DNA from: Sisyra terminalis
Taxonomy: Eukaryota; Arthropoda; Insecta; Neuroptera; Sisyridae
NCBI GenBank assembly: GCA_958496175.1
Contig: OY292278.1
Span: 45,818,001 to 45,882,000, forward strand
Length of the DNA: 64,000 bases
Direction: 5' to 3'
The notes under the pieces are model-generated. The model saw only the letters and a list, made by a program, of their open reading frames with translations, searched no databases and was not told the DNA's origin. Shown here in pieces: positions 1 through 11,699 of this stretch (its first letter is position 1; each line of letters begins with the position of its first letter). The position numbers and the translations under genes were made by a program.

Positions 1-2430
1 ATTTAAGTTTACATATTTTGTTTTGTTTAAAAATATGTTATAATTATGTACATTAGTTCTTAATAAAATATATAAAATGAAAACCAAATCAGCCTTTATT
101 TAATAAATCATACCTACTTTCTAGCCAAGTTATTTTTAATTTTAAATAAAATTTAATTGAAACTATTTTTTTTTTTTTTGGTTGAAATATCTGTGCGAAT
201 TAAACCAAATATATAAAATTATTCATTCAATTTCGTTTATATTTGAATTAAGTATAGTTATGTTTGAAAGAAGTATCCAAATATTTAATCAAGTTTATAT
301 TTTGTTTGAAATAAATATGATGGTGATTTTGTACAAATAAATCGAAGTTGACTTAACGTCGCTAAGTTTTCCACTCAACTGAATGTTTGTTGGCCCAAGA
401 AACATTTTGAAACTCATATAGCGCTTGATTTAAAGAGCATGCGCATTTTGTCTTATCCAACCTTACAGCTGGTTTTAACCAAACGAAAAACGATTGAGAT
501 TAGTACGCTCTTTTTACGGTGTATGAAAAATCGACTAAAAACTTCTTAGAATTTAAAAATGGAACAACAAATCAATGTTCTGTACTTTAAATTTCAAGTC
601 TATTTTAGCTGGTTTTTTAAAGCATCCATCGTTTAATCCCATCGACGTAACAACCAACCTATCACTGGCGATTATATAAAGGAAAATCTTTTCGGAAATT
701 TGTTTGAAAAGAGTTGCTTTTGTGTCTCATAAAAAGGGCGAACCGTTACATTGTAATTTGACATGTCGTGACTGATGACAGATTAAGATTCATAATCAAA
801 TAACCTTTGCCCCCGAGACTCCGATGAATAGCGTATTAAAATAGAAGCGTAATCTCGAAAAAAATCGGATTTTTCGACGAACGCTCGTTTTATTGCTTTA
901 TATTCATGTGACAGAGATGTATGTTTCATTTTCATTTTTTTTTTCACATGATATTCATAACGGTAAACGCTCATTCAAAGTAATGAAAACTTTTAAAATT
1001 AAAAAAGGTATTTTTTTCCAACGACGGAAAAAAATCGGGTAAATTGATAAAAGATATTAATAAGCCGTCAGGTGAAAAGAGTTTAGTAGGGCGGGCGGGC
1101 GTATTATCATTGGCAAAGGGCTAATTGATACAAGTGGTTCTGAAGCTGATTAGAGGCGAACGTAAAGTTTATAAGAGAAGAGCAGATATTTAATATTCTC
1201 TGTGTAACTTCATATTAATATAGCAAATATAATTAGCGAGTCATTTTCGTAGTGTCATCTCTTCAAACCCCATACGACGACCCCATTGCCAATGAACCAA
1301 TGCTCAGAGGTGGGGTGTTGCCATTGAAACGGGAACATTTAATTTTATGTAAAAATTATTAAAAGGAGCTAAAAAATCAATTGAATATTAAATAGGCTTT
1401 GATGTTAAAAGTTATCTGTTGGAAAAGTAAAAGTTAAATTAATTGATTCGACGTTTGGAGTTTGGCCATTAAAACTCCCATTACATAAGCTCAATGCTAT
1501 TTGTGCGGAATGAAAAGTTTTTGACTTTAAAATGAAAGAGACAAAAAATGGAGAGAGAGAAAAAATCAGTTCATTTCGATGCACAGTTGTTTCATATAAA
1601 ATTCAAAACAAAAAACTTCAAATCCATCATTGATTCTCTTTTTCTGTCCTTCCACCCTTACTGGTTTGGAGATATCTTGTTGTCCTGTATCAAAGCCAAA
1701 GAGCTGAGATATCTCCCGTTCAGCCTATATTCTTACTCATTTGTAGAAATCCAGTTTTGGATAAACTGTGATTAGGAAATTCATTGATTATGAAAGGAGC
1801 TTTTTTTCTTTCAAGTTTACAAAACATTGAATTTTTTATTTTTTTCTTTTTTTGATTGCTTGGCAATCGAAAAACGTCAAAAATTCACTTCTTTCAGATT
1901 TTTTTCTAATTTAAACTTATAGTTTACTTTTGTAAATTTGATTACATAGATAAGACCACAATATATGTTATAAATTGTATAAACTTTTTAATTTTCCCTT
2001 CAATTCTTCCACCCTTATAGAATTAACGAAATTATCTTCTATGTCTCCCTGTCCTGGACTATATATTCTATTTCAGACAATAAAAACCCAGTCAACCCCT
2101 TTATTCGATAAGACCAATGTAAAAAATATCTTCCTTTGCTATATTTGCTATATTTACTTTCAACTATGAGTAGTTCCATTTCTTCAGGTCTCCTAGCCAT
2201 ATGATCGAAATACCGCAAGTATATCTTATTTAATCTGCTAATGAATCTATGATATATTTACTTAATGCAAGAAGGAATAAGTAATATTTTTCTCTTCCTA
2301 TGAGAATCTTAGTAAGTTTTTTTTCTATTATAATTGCAACAAAAGTTAAAATCTCATTTATCAAAAAATTTTCAAACTTTTATCGCAATTAAAATAGGAT
2401 TAAAATTTGTGTTCATTTTTTATTCATTAT
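1..2430. other. unique AT-rich sequence, no gene recognised
   Basis: No reading frame above about 75 codons and no recognisable protein motif. No repeat of this stretch was found elsewhere in the window. A slightly GC-richer patch lies at about 1060-1330. It may be intergenic or intronic; nothing here decides which. Confidence 0.5.
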
Positions 2431-2436
2431 TTCAAA

Positions 2437-2535
2437 ATGCTGGAGGAAGTCATGATACGTGACGAAACGTAACGAAATTGAAAAACAATTGCTTAAATTG
2501 ATCTAAAAAACCTGAAAAATTTATTTTTCCTCTAT
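2437..2535 (+). repeat. diverged copy of the hammerhead-like repeat (family J)
   Basis: A 35-base stretch at about 2444-2478 aligns without gaps to the module at 44166-44200. The stem GTCA/TGAC is preserved by paired changes relative to GTTA/TAAC, and it is followed by GAAACGTAAC. The first box is degenerate (TGGAGGA instead of CTGATGA). Downstream sequence (AAACCTGAAAAATT) is also similar to family J. This is an old, decayed copy. Confidence 0.45.
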
Positions 2536-2696
2536 GATTTTATTGTCATCTTTGACGATGGTCCTACTTGTGCGGGGTGCATCTTTAATATCAAAAATAC
2601 CTGAAGAAATCAACGAAACCAAAATTACAAGTAATTAGCAGTAACAGTATCAAAATCATAAACACCATTCATAATTTTTTTCAAATTTTTTATTGA

Positions 2697-2895
2697 TTAT
2701 TTATTGAATTTAAATTGAAAATATTTTATTTTTGTGAATCAAGAAGCTTGATGAAGTTACGATACATAACGAAACGTAGCTAATTGAATAGTAAAAATAT
2801 TAAATAAAAAAAAACGATCTTAAACAACCTGAATTGTCTTCTTATTTGAAAAAAATAAAAGCTGAGATCTGAATTTTATCATCTACCATTCATAA
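2697..2895 (+). repeat. family J copy (Penelope-like LTR fragment?)
   Basis: Matches 44140-44300 over most of its length: the ATTGAATTTAAATTG segment, the GATGAAGTTACGATAC module with perfect stem GTTA/TAAC and GAAACGTAGC, then ACAACCTGAATTGTCTTC and an AAAGCTGAGA...TTTTATCAT end. The promoter-like block between the first two segments, present at 43.7-44.1 kb, is absent here. This is therefore a shorter or internally deleted member. The family assignment is inference. Confidence 0.55.
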
Positions 2896-3087
2896 TTTCA
2901 ATCATCTCGCTTGCATTTTCACCTAAATCAACAAAAAACTATAAAATTATTTTCCGAATTTTCCCTTTGTCATTTTCCATTTGTGCTATAACTCACAACT
3001 GAATGGACCAAAAAAAAAAAATGGAAATTTTTAGTACAAAATGTTACCTTGATACCAAACATAAATCTTAAATTGTTTGAATAATAT

Positions 3088-3140
3088 TTTAAGAAATGGG
3101 TCGTTTATTTTGAAAGTAACGTAAGTCCATTTCAAGGACG
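3088..3140 (-). repeat. inverted partial copy of the 298-bp tandem unit
   Basis: The reverse complement reads GTCCTTGAAATGGACTTACG followed by an ACTTTCAAAATAAACG segment. This matches the first 45 bases or so of the unit that begins at 3291. It lies about 150 bp upstream of the array in opposite orientation. Confidence 0.7.
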
Positions 3141-3290
3141 GTCTATATGGTAATTCTTGTTCTTGTAACTAGAACAAAGTATGTAAATTGTTTAACTGCT
3201 AAGTTTTCACAAATTATTGATTTAATTTTAATCGTTAACAAAAACGCTAATTATTTCCTCCACCTTAGTATCATATGTTCCCATATAGGC

Positions 3291-4418
3291 ATTGTTCTTG
3301 AAATGGACTTAAGCCACTTTCAAAATAAACGGCTCAAATATCGATTTAAAAACAATGGATTTTTTTTTCCTCAACATAATATTTGGGTTAAAAGCGAAGT
3401 AGATGATTCCACAAACGATTTCCCATCTAAATGGCACAAATAAATTTTGAAAAACTTAAACTTTTGTTGACTAATCGAAATTCGGTAAAGTTCCTGCATA
3501 GACTCATAAAATTTGCAGCAATTTATCGCTAAATAATAATAAAGTTTCTCTATATGTTCTCATGGTTAGAAAGGATAATACTAAAGAAATTGTTCTTGAA
3601 ATGGACTTAAACCACTTTCAAAATAAACGGCTCAAATATCGATTTAAAAACAATGGATTTCTTTTTCCTCAACATAATATTTTGGTTAAAAGCGAAGTAG
3701 ATGATTTCACAAACGATTTCCCGTTCAAATGGCACAAATAAATTTTGAAAAACTTAAACTTTTGTTGACTAATCGGAATCCGGTAAAGTTGCTGCATAGA
3801 CTCATAAAATTTGCAGCAATTTATCGCTAAATAATAATAAAGTTTCTATATATGTTCTCATGGTTAGAAATGATAATTCTATAGAAATTGTTCTTGAAAT
3901 GGACTTATGCCACTTTCAAAATAAACGGCTCAAATATCGATTTAAAAACAATGGATTTCTTTTTCCTCAAGTAAATGATTTCACAAACGATTTCCCATCC
4001 AAATGGCACAAATAAATTTTGAAAAACTTAAACTTTTGTTGACTAATCGGAATCCGCTAAAGTTGCTGCATAGACTCATAAAATTTGCAACAATTTATCG
4101 CTAAATAATAATAAAGTTTCTATAAATGTTCTAATGGTTAGAAATGATAATACTGTAGAAATTGTTCTTGAAATGGACTTAAGCCACTTTGAAAATAAAC
4201 GGCTCAAATATCGATTTAAAAACAATGGATTTTTTTTTCCTCAACATAATATTTGGGTTAAAAGCGAAGTAGATGATTTCACAAACGATTTCCCATCTAA
4301 ATGGCACAAATAAATTTTGAAAAACTTAAACTTTTGTTGACTAATCGGAATCCGGTAAAGTTGCTGCATAGACTCATAAAATTTGCAGCAATTTATCGCT
4401 AAATAATAATAAAGTTTC
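3291..4418 (+). repeat. tandem array, four units of about 298 bp
   Basis: Units begin ATTGTTCTTGAAATGGACTT at 3291, 3589, 3887 and 4161. The periods are 298, 298 and 274 bp. The third unit lacks about 24 bp around the CATAATATTT segment. All units end in a run containing AAATAATAATAAAGTTTCT. The copies are highly similar, so the expansion is fairly recent. No conserved reading frame was seen. A satellite-like or minisatellite array is the simplest description. Confidence 0.9.
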
Positions 4419-4429
4419 TATTAGATATA

Positions 4430-5635
4430 TTTTCGCAGTTATAGAAAATTCATAACGTGATAAAAGTTGCAATCGGCGACTTTGCGTCATAGGGACTTGC
4501 CAGTTGGGTAGATGGCGTTTAAAAAGTTATTGTCATTTCACCTGAACAGCTCAAAAATAAATGTTGAAAGTTTAAAATCGGCGTCGAAACAACTTAGACT
4601 GATTTTTCCTTTTTATTTCCACCACCCGTTTATTATCCTTTTCAACAATGTGTCATTGGTCGTTGCCGTAATCCCTTGAATCCCAGTGGAAGCAGTGGCG
4701 GCATCATCATCATGTGATTGTTTAGATTTTGCCATTGGTCATAACTTTGGATTGCACCGAAACTGTGGAAATTACGTGTCGAGTGTCAACACATTTGCAC
4801 GACCACTTCAATGATCTATCAGAGGATATCTTTGTTGGTGATCTGAATAAACACATTGGCTTTTATGAATAAAGGTGGCGCTTTTCCTCGCCCGGTATAA
4901 ATATCCTCCGTTGGTTTTGGCGTTGGAATTGGATTGGCTCCGCGACCTCGTCTCGTGTGGCGGGTGAAAAACAGGATATTGTTGCTATATCATCCCTCCA
5001 CATTCGATTCGATTCGATTCGCCAGCATATTATTCTATGCCTGGTGTTCCAACAGTGGAAAAAGCTCTTGCAAGTTTTACATAACGACACTCGAGGGAGC
5101 CATTTCACACTATCTCTCTTACAATTACGAACAAGTCCAACCACGCGTCTCGTCTATTCTAAGCATGTTATTATGATCGGGCATGAAAAGCTCGGATGGC
5201 GGGGTGTGAGGCGAAAGCTTGCCGGGCTACAAAAGCTCCAAGCTCAACACATAATACAATAGTACACGGCCGAGGCAGCAGCGACCTGACGATTAAAACC
5301 AACCCTTTATTTCTTTATTATTGTTTAGGTAAAATTGTGACATTCACATAAAGGGCACAAAAGTATAACCTAGTAACAATCAAGGGTTCAACTCGACTCG
5401 GCCATTGTTTACGACGAAGACTTATCAGTTTTTGCAATTACTTTTTTTTTTGTTGTAATTTCGAATGAATTACCTAACCCGTCGTTAGTTGTGCCTTTTG
5501 TTTAATCCTTTTCAGATTTTGTGATAACATACCAATTTTTATATCAATGGACGTACGAATAGAGAAAATAAAGCTTGATTTAAATCTTATTATCTTATGA
5601 AATTCACAAAAAAAATTTATGACGATTTTCCACCA
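4430..5635. other. unique sequence with a GC-richer island
   Basis: The part at 4600-5290 is visibly GC-richer than its surroundings and is not repeated elsewhere in the window. Several frames of 80-100 codons cross it on both strands, but none has a recognisable domain. A regulatory or exon-proximal island is possible. Confidence 0.4.
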
Positions 5636-5636
5636 A

Positions 5637-6080
5637 AAAAAAAAATTTTTCATCCTATAAATTTTCTCTGATAGCTTTTGATTCTTTCTTCAAAAGCATA
5701 AATCAATATTAAAATAAGATTTTTTCGCAGACTTTGAACAGTTATACTGTGTACACAATATATAGAGTATATTGCGGTCCAATTTATGTAGTATAATTTA
5801 ATATAATAATATATAAAAATCATACCATAAACATAAATTTGAACCGAAGTTCAAACAAAAATATTTGTGATGTATTACCCAGATACGTTTTTCGATTGCC
5901 AAGCAACACCACTGAGGAAGATTGCTTGGCAATCAAAATACGTATCTGGGCAATACGTCACCAAGAAAAAAAAATTTCATCCCATAAATTTTCTCTGAAA
6001 GCTTTTGATTCATTCCTCAAAAGCATAAATAATTATCAAAATAAGATTTTTTCGTTGCCTTTGAACGGTTATACTACGTA
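5637..6080 (+). repeat. tandem duplication of flank plus B left arm (period about 327 bp)
   Basis: The segment containing AAATTTTCTCTGATAGCTTT at about 5658 recurs at about 5985 as AAATTTTCTCTGAAAGCTTT. Each copy is followed by AAAAGCATAAAT and then the B tail (AAAATAAGATTTTTTCG). Host flank and B start were therefore duplicated together. Confidence 0.7.
5695..5962 (+). mobile_element. family B, truncated copy
   Basis: It starts with the B tail (AAAATAAGATTTTTTCGC), passes through GTTATACTGTGTACACAATA and the GTTCAAACAAAAATATTTGT segment, and reaches CCAAGCAA. A short jump follows to the opposite arm module ACTGAGGAAGATTGCTTGGC, which ends CAATACGTCACC. Most of the centre and the right arm are missing. 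Confidence 0.7.
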
Positions 6081-7676
6081 TATTAGACTGATTCAAAAAA
6101 AATGATGATTTTTATTCTTAATTATATCGAAAATATTGTTGGGAATGACAAAAAAAAATCCTGTGAAATTTTAAGCACTTCATATTAATATTAAGAGATG
6201 CCGCATCACAAATTTCGATTTTCCATTTAAATAACATGGGAACAATATTCTCTTACACTTTGGAATTTCATAGCTCACGTTGGTGATAATATTTCGGAAT
6301 GACCAAAGTATATTCTTGTAGAAAATTGAACGATCTACCAAAAAGAGTTTTACAAGTTTTTGAAATATTTATTCCTTCAAAAGTTAATCGAGGTCAAAGT
6401 TGAACTAAAGAGAAATTTTAATATTTTTTCAATTTTTTGACGCAACTATCAATTTTATGAGAAAATTTTATGGGACATTTTTTGTAGAGCACTTTTTTTC
6501 TTTAACTTATCTTTATAAAAGTTTTGATATTTTGTACAGGTTTTAAGTAATAAAAACAAAAATTATTTCAAAAATATAATAATTCAGGGAATATTATTAA
6601 TTTAAAACAATAAAATTGCGAATATTTTCAGTATAATGCAAATAACTTAGGATCTGTGAAAAATATCAAAAACTTTTATAAAGATAAGTTATAGAAAAAA
6701 AAGTGTTCTACAAAAGATGTCCTATAAAATATTCTTAAAAAATTGATGGTTGCGTCAAAAAATTGAAAAAATATTAAAATTTCTCTTTAGTTCAATTTTG
6801 ACCTCGAATAACTTTTGAAGGAATAAATATATCAAAAACTTGTACGAGACCTTTTCTGTAGATCGTTCAATTTTCTAAGTTATATAATTAAAATAAAAAA
6901 ATATAATAATTCAGGGAATTTTCAGTTTAATGCAAATAGCGTAGGACCTGTGAAAAATATCAAAAACTTTTTTATAGGTAGGTTATAGAAAAAAAAAGGG
7001 TTCTTCAAAAAATGTCCTATAAAATTTCTTATACAATTGATGGTTGCGTCAAAAAATTGAAAAAATATAAAAATTTATCTTTAGTTCAACTTTAACCTCG
7101 AATAACTTTTGATGGAATAAATATATGAAAAACTTGTACGAGACCTTTTTTTGTAGATCATTCAATTTTCTACAAGAATATACCTTGGTCATTCTGAAAT
7201 ATTGTCACCACCGTGGGCTATAAAATTCCAAAGTGCAAGAGAACATGTTATTTAAATGGAAAATCCAAATTTGCGATGCGGCACCTCTTAATATTAATAT
7301 TAAGAACTTAAACGTTCACAGGATTTTTTTTTTCATTCCCAACAATATTTTCAACATAATTAAGAAAAAGAAAATCACAATTTTTTTTGAATCAGTCTAG
7401 TGTATACAATATATAGAATATATTGCGGTCCAATTTATGTAGTATAATTTAATATATTACTTCATTGTGTAAATCATCACAAAGCAGTTACGGAGTGATC
7501 CAAACTACTTGATGACCACGGAAGAAGATTGCTTGACAATCGCAATACGTATCTGGGCAATACGCCACAAATATTTTTGTTTGAACTTCTGTTTATGGTA
7601 TGATTTTTATATAAAATTATAATAAATTATACTAAATAAATTGGACCGCAATATATTCTATATATTGTATACACAC
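6035..7676 (+). mobile_element. family B element interrupted by A
   Basis: The left tail starts ATCAAAATAAG at 6035 and the right arm ends TTGTATACAC near 7674. The flanks CATAAATAATT (6024-6034) and CATAAATCATT (7677-7687) match at 10 of 11 bases and are read as a target duplication. A 1316-bp A element sits inside the left arm. The right part carries the CACAAAGCAGTTACGGAGTG segment and a diverged GAAGAAGATTGCTTGACAAT module. Confidence 0.75.
6084..7399. mobile_element. family A foldback element, hAT-like, nested in B
   Basis: It begins TAGACTGATTC and ends GAATCAGTCTA, with two long inverted arms around an AT-rich centre. The arms share AAAATATTGTTGGGAATGAC, CATTTAAATAACATGGGAAC and a TGACGCAA(C) block. 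No transposase frame is present, so the element is non-autonomous. The flanks ACGTATAT and GTGTATAC match at 5 of 8 bases and correspond to the B sequence GTGTATAC, so an old 8-bp duplication is plausible. The 8-bp size is certain only in the copies at 39.9 and 58.9 kb. Confidence 0.8.
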
Positions 7677-7689
7677 CATAAATCATTGA

Positions 7690-8385
7690 TTTTTTGTTGA
7701 GTTACCTCTTAACGAACAAAGTGGTAAAGATCTAAGAAAAAAAAAGATCTTTTAAATTTGAACCATTTTCATCCTTTAAGCACACGAAAGCTTCAACTTA
7801 ACGTTAACTTTCAGATTCTTATCAGAGTGAAAAGTGGAAGAGACTTTTGAATGCCATATGTACCAACAGTTTTGTAAATTCGGATAGACACGATTTATTC
7901 TGAACACGATAACTGTCATATCGTATCGTGGAATTTCATACGTTACCTGGCGAAATTGTACGATACTCCCGTGGATCTGTAATTCAAGTGAAGTTCAACA
8001 CCCTTGAAGTTCGCCTTGTTTATATAACTATCTAAATATTTATGTACCATGGCATTTCACTGATGGAGGAATAGTGTAATACATCATCGCAATCTCAAGC
8101 ACATCGGATGATACACCCGTGCAGTGACGGATTTAGAAAATATACGACGCGATACCCACGTGTAACTTGCAAGCAATGTAATAAAATATATCATTTGAAA
8201 GATTGAGATCAAGTCATGGATAATATCTATCTGCGAAACGGATTAAACACGAAGAATTCATTTTACTTATGGAATCATAAATAAATGTCTTAGCAAAATA
8301 AAGAATTAGGGGAAAAGGAGACAAACAATTTACCCGAATCGTAATGCAATTCATTTCCATGCAACAAAGTTTAATCGGCCATTCT
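7690..8385. other. unique sequence, nothing recognised
   Basis: Moderately AT-rich single-copy DNA with no frame above about 70 codons and no repeat match inside the window. Confidence 0.45.
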
Positions 8386-8388
8386 TTT

Positions 8389-9335
8389 GATCTGATGAAA
8401 ACATACATATCATTTCGTAAAATCAATAATTAATGATCCAATTAAGATGTTTAGAACATAAAAAACTTCAAGAAAAAAGATGCAACTATAAGATTTTATA
8501 CCTTAACTTTAGTAGGTGCAAGTAATAAGCCCTAGCTTAAATGGACTTATAATAAAACGAAACCTGTATCCAAAAGAAATAATTAGAATATTAAATAAAC
8601 CGATAAATAAATTACTATAAAGTATAAACAGAAAATGTTAACTTTTGGCGTTTCCCAAAATAAAATAAAAGACTTTTAAAAACCTTATCACTATGCCTTA
8701 TATTAGGCCAGAGGTCCTCAACCTTGTTGCTCCCAAGAGCATATTGAAAACTGCTGGTCGGGCGGCGGGCACCAATTTTTTTAGTAAGTTATATTTACAG
8801 TAGAACATCGAATAATACAAGTAATGTAGAAAAAATATAAAAATTCTGCTAATTACGTTAAATTATGATCTGATGAAAACATACATACCATTACGTAAGA
8901 TCAATAATTAATGAACAAATTAAGATATTTAGATCATCAAAAACTTTAAGAAAAAAGATACAACTGTAAGATTTTATACCTCAACTTTAGTAGGTGCAAG
9001 TAATAAGGCCTAACTTAAGTAGATTTATAATAAAACAAAACCTGTATCCAAAAGAAATAATTTGAATGTTATATAAATTACTATAAAGTAAAAACAGAAA
9101 ATGGTAACTTTTGGTGTAAATCAAGATAAAATAAAACATTTTTAAAAACCTTGTCACTATGTCTTATATTAGGCCAGAGGTCCTCAACATTGCTGTTTCC
9201 AAGAGCATATTGAAAAGTTCCGGTCGGGCAGTAGGAACCATTTATTTTTTTAAGGTATACCTATTTACAGTTGGACATCGAATAATACAAGTAATGTAGA
9301 AAAAATATACAAATTCTGGTGATTGGACCGAATTT
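8389..9335 (+). repeat. two-copy tandem duplication, period 478 bp
   Basis: GATCTGATGAAAACATACAT occurs at 8389 and 8867. Homology then runs through AGGTGCAAGTAATAA, CCTGTATCCAAAAGAAATAA and TATTAGGCCAGAGGTCCTCA to ACATCGAATAATACAAGTAA. The duplicated unit contains flank plus the left end of the hAT-like element below, so that end exists twice. Confidence 0.85.
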
Positions 9336-10568
9336 GAAGAACGTATTACTAGAGAGCGTTATTTCAGAGACAATGAAAAAACCAAAATATTCCTAGAATG
9401 CAGCTATTTCAAGCGAGAAAATTATACCAATGTAATTATTTTCTCATTTATCTTATTTCTCTGTTTCGTTACTAAATATCAATTTTTTTCAAAACATTGC
9501 ATTGTAGAGTATATTTTTTTAATTGGCGGACGCCATGACTATTAGACCAGGGTCGATAATTTTTGAGACCAAAAAAAATTATAGTAGGATGAAACCCATT
9601 GAAAAAGGTAGAGCATATAACAAAAATTAAAGGAAAAATAAATTACGGGCGATCTGAGGTCGGGAAGGGGGAGGGGGTGAGTTTTTAAGGGTAAAAAACA
9701 GTTAATCTCGATTTCCGGTAAAACTGCAAGTCCTATGAAAAAAAGTTAAATGGCAAAGTTGTAGGTAGTTAAAGGATCTACAACTTTTGTATCGACACTT
9801 TTTTCAAATAACCTCAAAATTTATGTGAAAAATTCGAATAACCGAGTTTTTGGTTATTTATTTTTATTTTTTGCAAAAAAAAATTATTTTTTCACGAAAT
9901 TTGGTGTAAATTTACCTTTGTATGTCCCAAACATACAGTAATTTTTTTGACCTAAAATATTTAATTTCTCAACTTATTTTGCTTTAATATCCAAAAAGCA
10001 CCCTAATTTTCAATCGAAAATTCTCACGTCAAAATATCTGCTTTTTTAAAAAAGTTGGTGTGTTTTTTGTTTGTTGAAATCTCTACTTTCTGATGGTATA
10101 AAAAAATATACATTACTATGGTAAATGTTCTTAGAAAATGCAAATAATGATTGCACAAATTTATGCTCAAATTGTCATAGGTTCATTGCATGTTTCAGAA
10201 CCATAAGGTATTAAGGTATTAAGGTATACCTATTTACAGTTGGACATCGAATAATACAAGTAGGGAAAAAATATAATAAAATTATAATAAATATAAAAAT
10301 TAAAAAAATATAAAAATTCTGGTGATTGGGTCAAATTTGAAGAACGTATTACTAGAGAGCGTTATTTCAGAGACAGTGACAAACCAAAATATTCCTAGAA
10401 GTCGCTATTTCAAGCGAGAAAATTAAAACAAAATAATTATTTCCTCTTTTATCTTATTTCTCTATTTTATTACGAAATATTATTTTTTCAAAACATTGTA
10501 TTGCAGAGAATATTTTTTTAATTGGCGGACACCATGGTGCCCCGCGGGCATACGGTTGGGAACCACTG
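8709..10568. mobile_element. rearranged hAT-like non-autonomous element
   Basis: The left end CAGAGGTCCTCAACC (8709, duplicated at 9174) and the reverse complement of the right end, CAGTGGTTCCCAACCG, look like hAT terminal repeats (CAGNGGTTCTCAACC type). The flanks TATTAGGC and TATTAAAG agree at 5 of 8 bases, a weak 8-bp duplication. A subterminal block (GAACGTATTACTAGAGAGCG to TTTAATTGGCGGAC) is present at about 9340-9535 and again at 10335-10530. No transposase coding is visible. Confidence 0.6.
9540..10205. other. unrelated block between the two subterminal copies
   Basis: This 0.67-kb block starts after GGCGGACGCCATG and ends where the GGTATACCTATTTACAGTTG copy resumes. It holds GGAAGGGGGAGGGGGTGAG and a TTGTAGGTAGTTAAAGGATC stretch. 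It may be a second insertion or part of a longer element; no terminal repeats were found. Confidence 0.35.
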
Positions 10569-10576
10569 TATTAAAG

Positions 10577-11215
10577 AAACCGAAAAATAAGGTCGTTTTC
10601 TTAATATACAATTAAAACACAAAATTTTGTTATAACTTTTGGTTTTAAATCAATGATATACAATCAGCCTCAATAGTATCAACGTTTTAATTTCTACTGT
10701 ACAAATTTTTATTGCCAAGTTAGTAAAAATCAATTGATTACTAAGAAAAATAACAAAAAATTACATTATAAATAGAAATCCGATGGAATAACTTTGGACT
10801 TTTATAGTGGGTACAGAAATATCCCCCCCCCCTTAATTTATTGGTTATTTCCAGAGCTTTTCTTCTGTAAAGGAGTTTTGCATTACCGTGTTGCAATAAA
10901 TAAATTTTTTTGTTAACAGTTCTTGGGCACTTTTGGGTATTTGGTTGATCGACCAAAATTGATTGGAAATATTTGATATCTTTTCGACTTTTTAACATAC
11001 ATTGGGCACCATTTTCTCCCTTAACTTCTTATTGGTTAGATTTTTTGCCAATCTTCATTGGTACTAGTATAAGAAATGAAAATTATCGAATTTGAGCTTA
11101 AATAAACTCCTTTGGTATTAATGAACAATGTTTTTTTTTGTTTGAAAATTTTTCAATATTTTGAAAATAAAACTCAAATAATACTTATATTAATGACAAA
11201 AAATGAAATTTATAT
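10577..11215. other. unique AT-rich sequence
   Basis: No recognisable gene. It includes a C run at about 10825. An 85-codon frame on the minus strand (10741-10998) has no known motif. Confidence 0.4.
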
Positions 11216-11219
11216 GAAT

Positions 11220-11690
11220 ATTATAAATTAAATTGAAATTATTCGAATATCTCATCAAAAACTTTTAAAATCCGTACACATGAAAGTTTGATGATGAATA
11301 TCTTTTGAACGGTTAATTTAATCGGCAAAACATAAAAAACCATTTTATAGAGCAGTTAATTTCCAACAAAAATTTGTATTGCGTATTGTATAAGAGTCAT
11401 TTATTGTGGAGTTATAAAATTCCTAAACAAAAATGAAATTTGTCTTAAAATAATCAAAATTAAATCCTTAATATCTTTCAAATGGTGAGGCTTACGGAAA
11501 AAATATAAGATACCTTTTTTGTAGAGCATTAAATTTCCAAAAAAAATTCTTTCAGAACATTTTTCTGTACAATCGATAAATGATGAGGTATGAATTTTTT
11601 TCTATTGGACTGAGAAAAAAATACAAAACTGTGATGCGGAGGATCTTCTTATTAAAATTAAGAGCTCATACTTGGTGAGAATTTTTTTAA
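11220..11690. repeat. possible old relative of the A/C foldback families
   Basis: The stretch has the same phrase order as the A and C arms: TTTTTTGTAGAGCATTAAATTTCC, then a GATGCGGAGGATCTTCTTAT segment and AAAATTAAGAGCTCATA. A and C have GATGCGGCACCTCTTAATAT and ATATTAAGNNCT at that place. Terminal repeats are not found. This is a half element or remnant at best. Confidence 0.35.
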
Positions 11691-11699
11691 GGTGTCTAG

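Noticed and set aside
3291..4418. Tandem repeats as a CRISPR array
   Set aside because: Units are about 298 bp with no short repeat/spacer alternation, and the DNA is eukaryotic.
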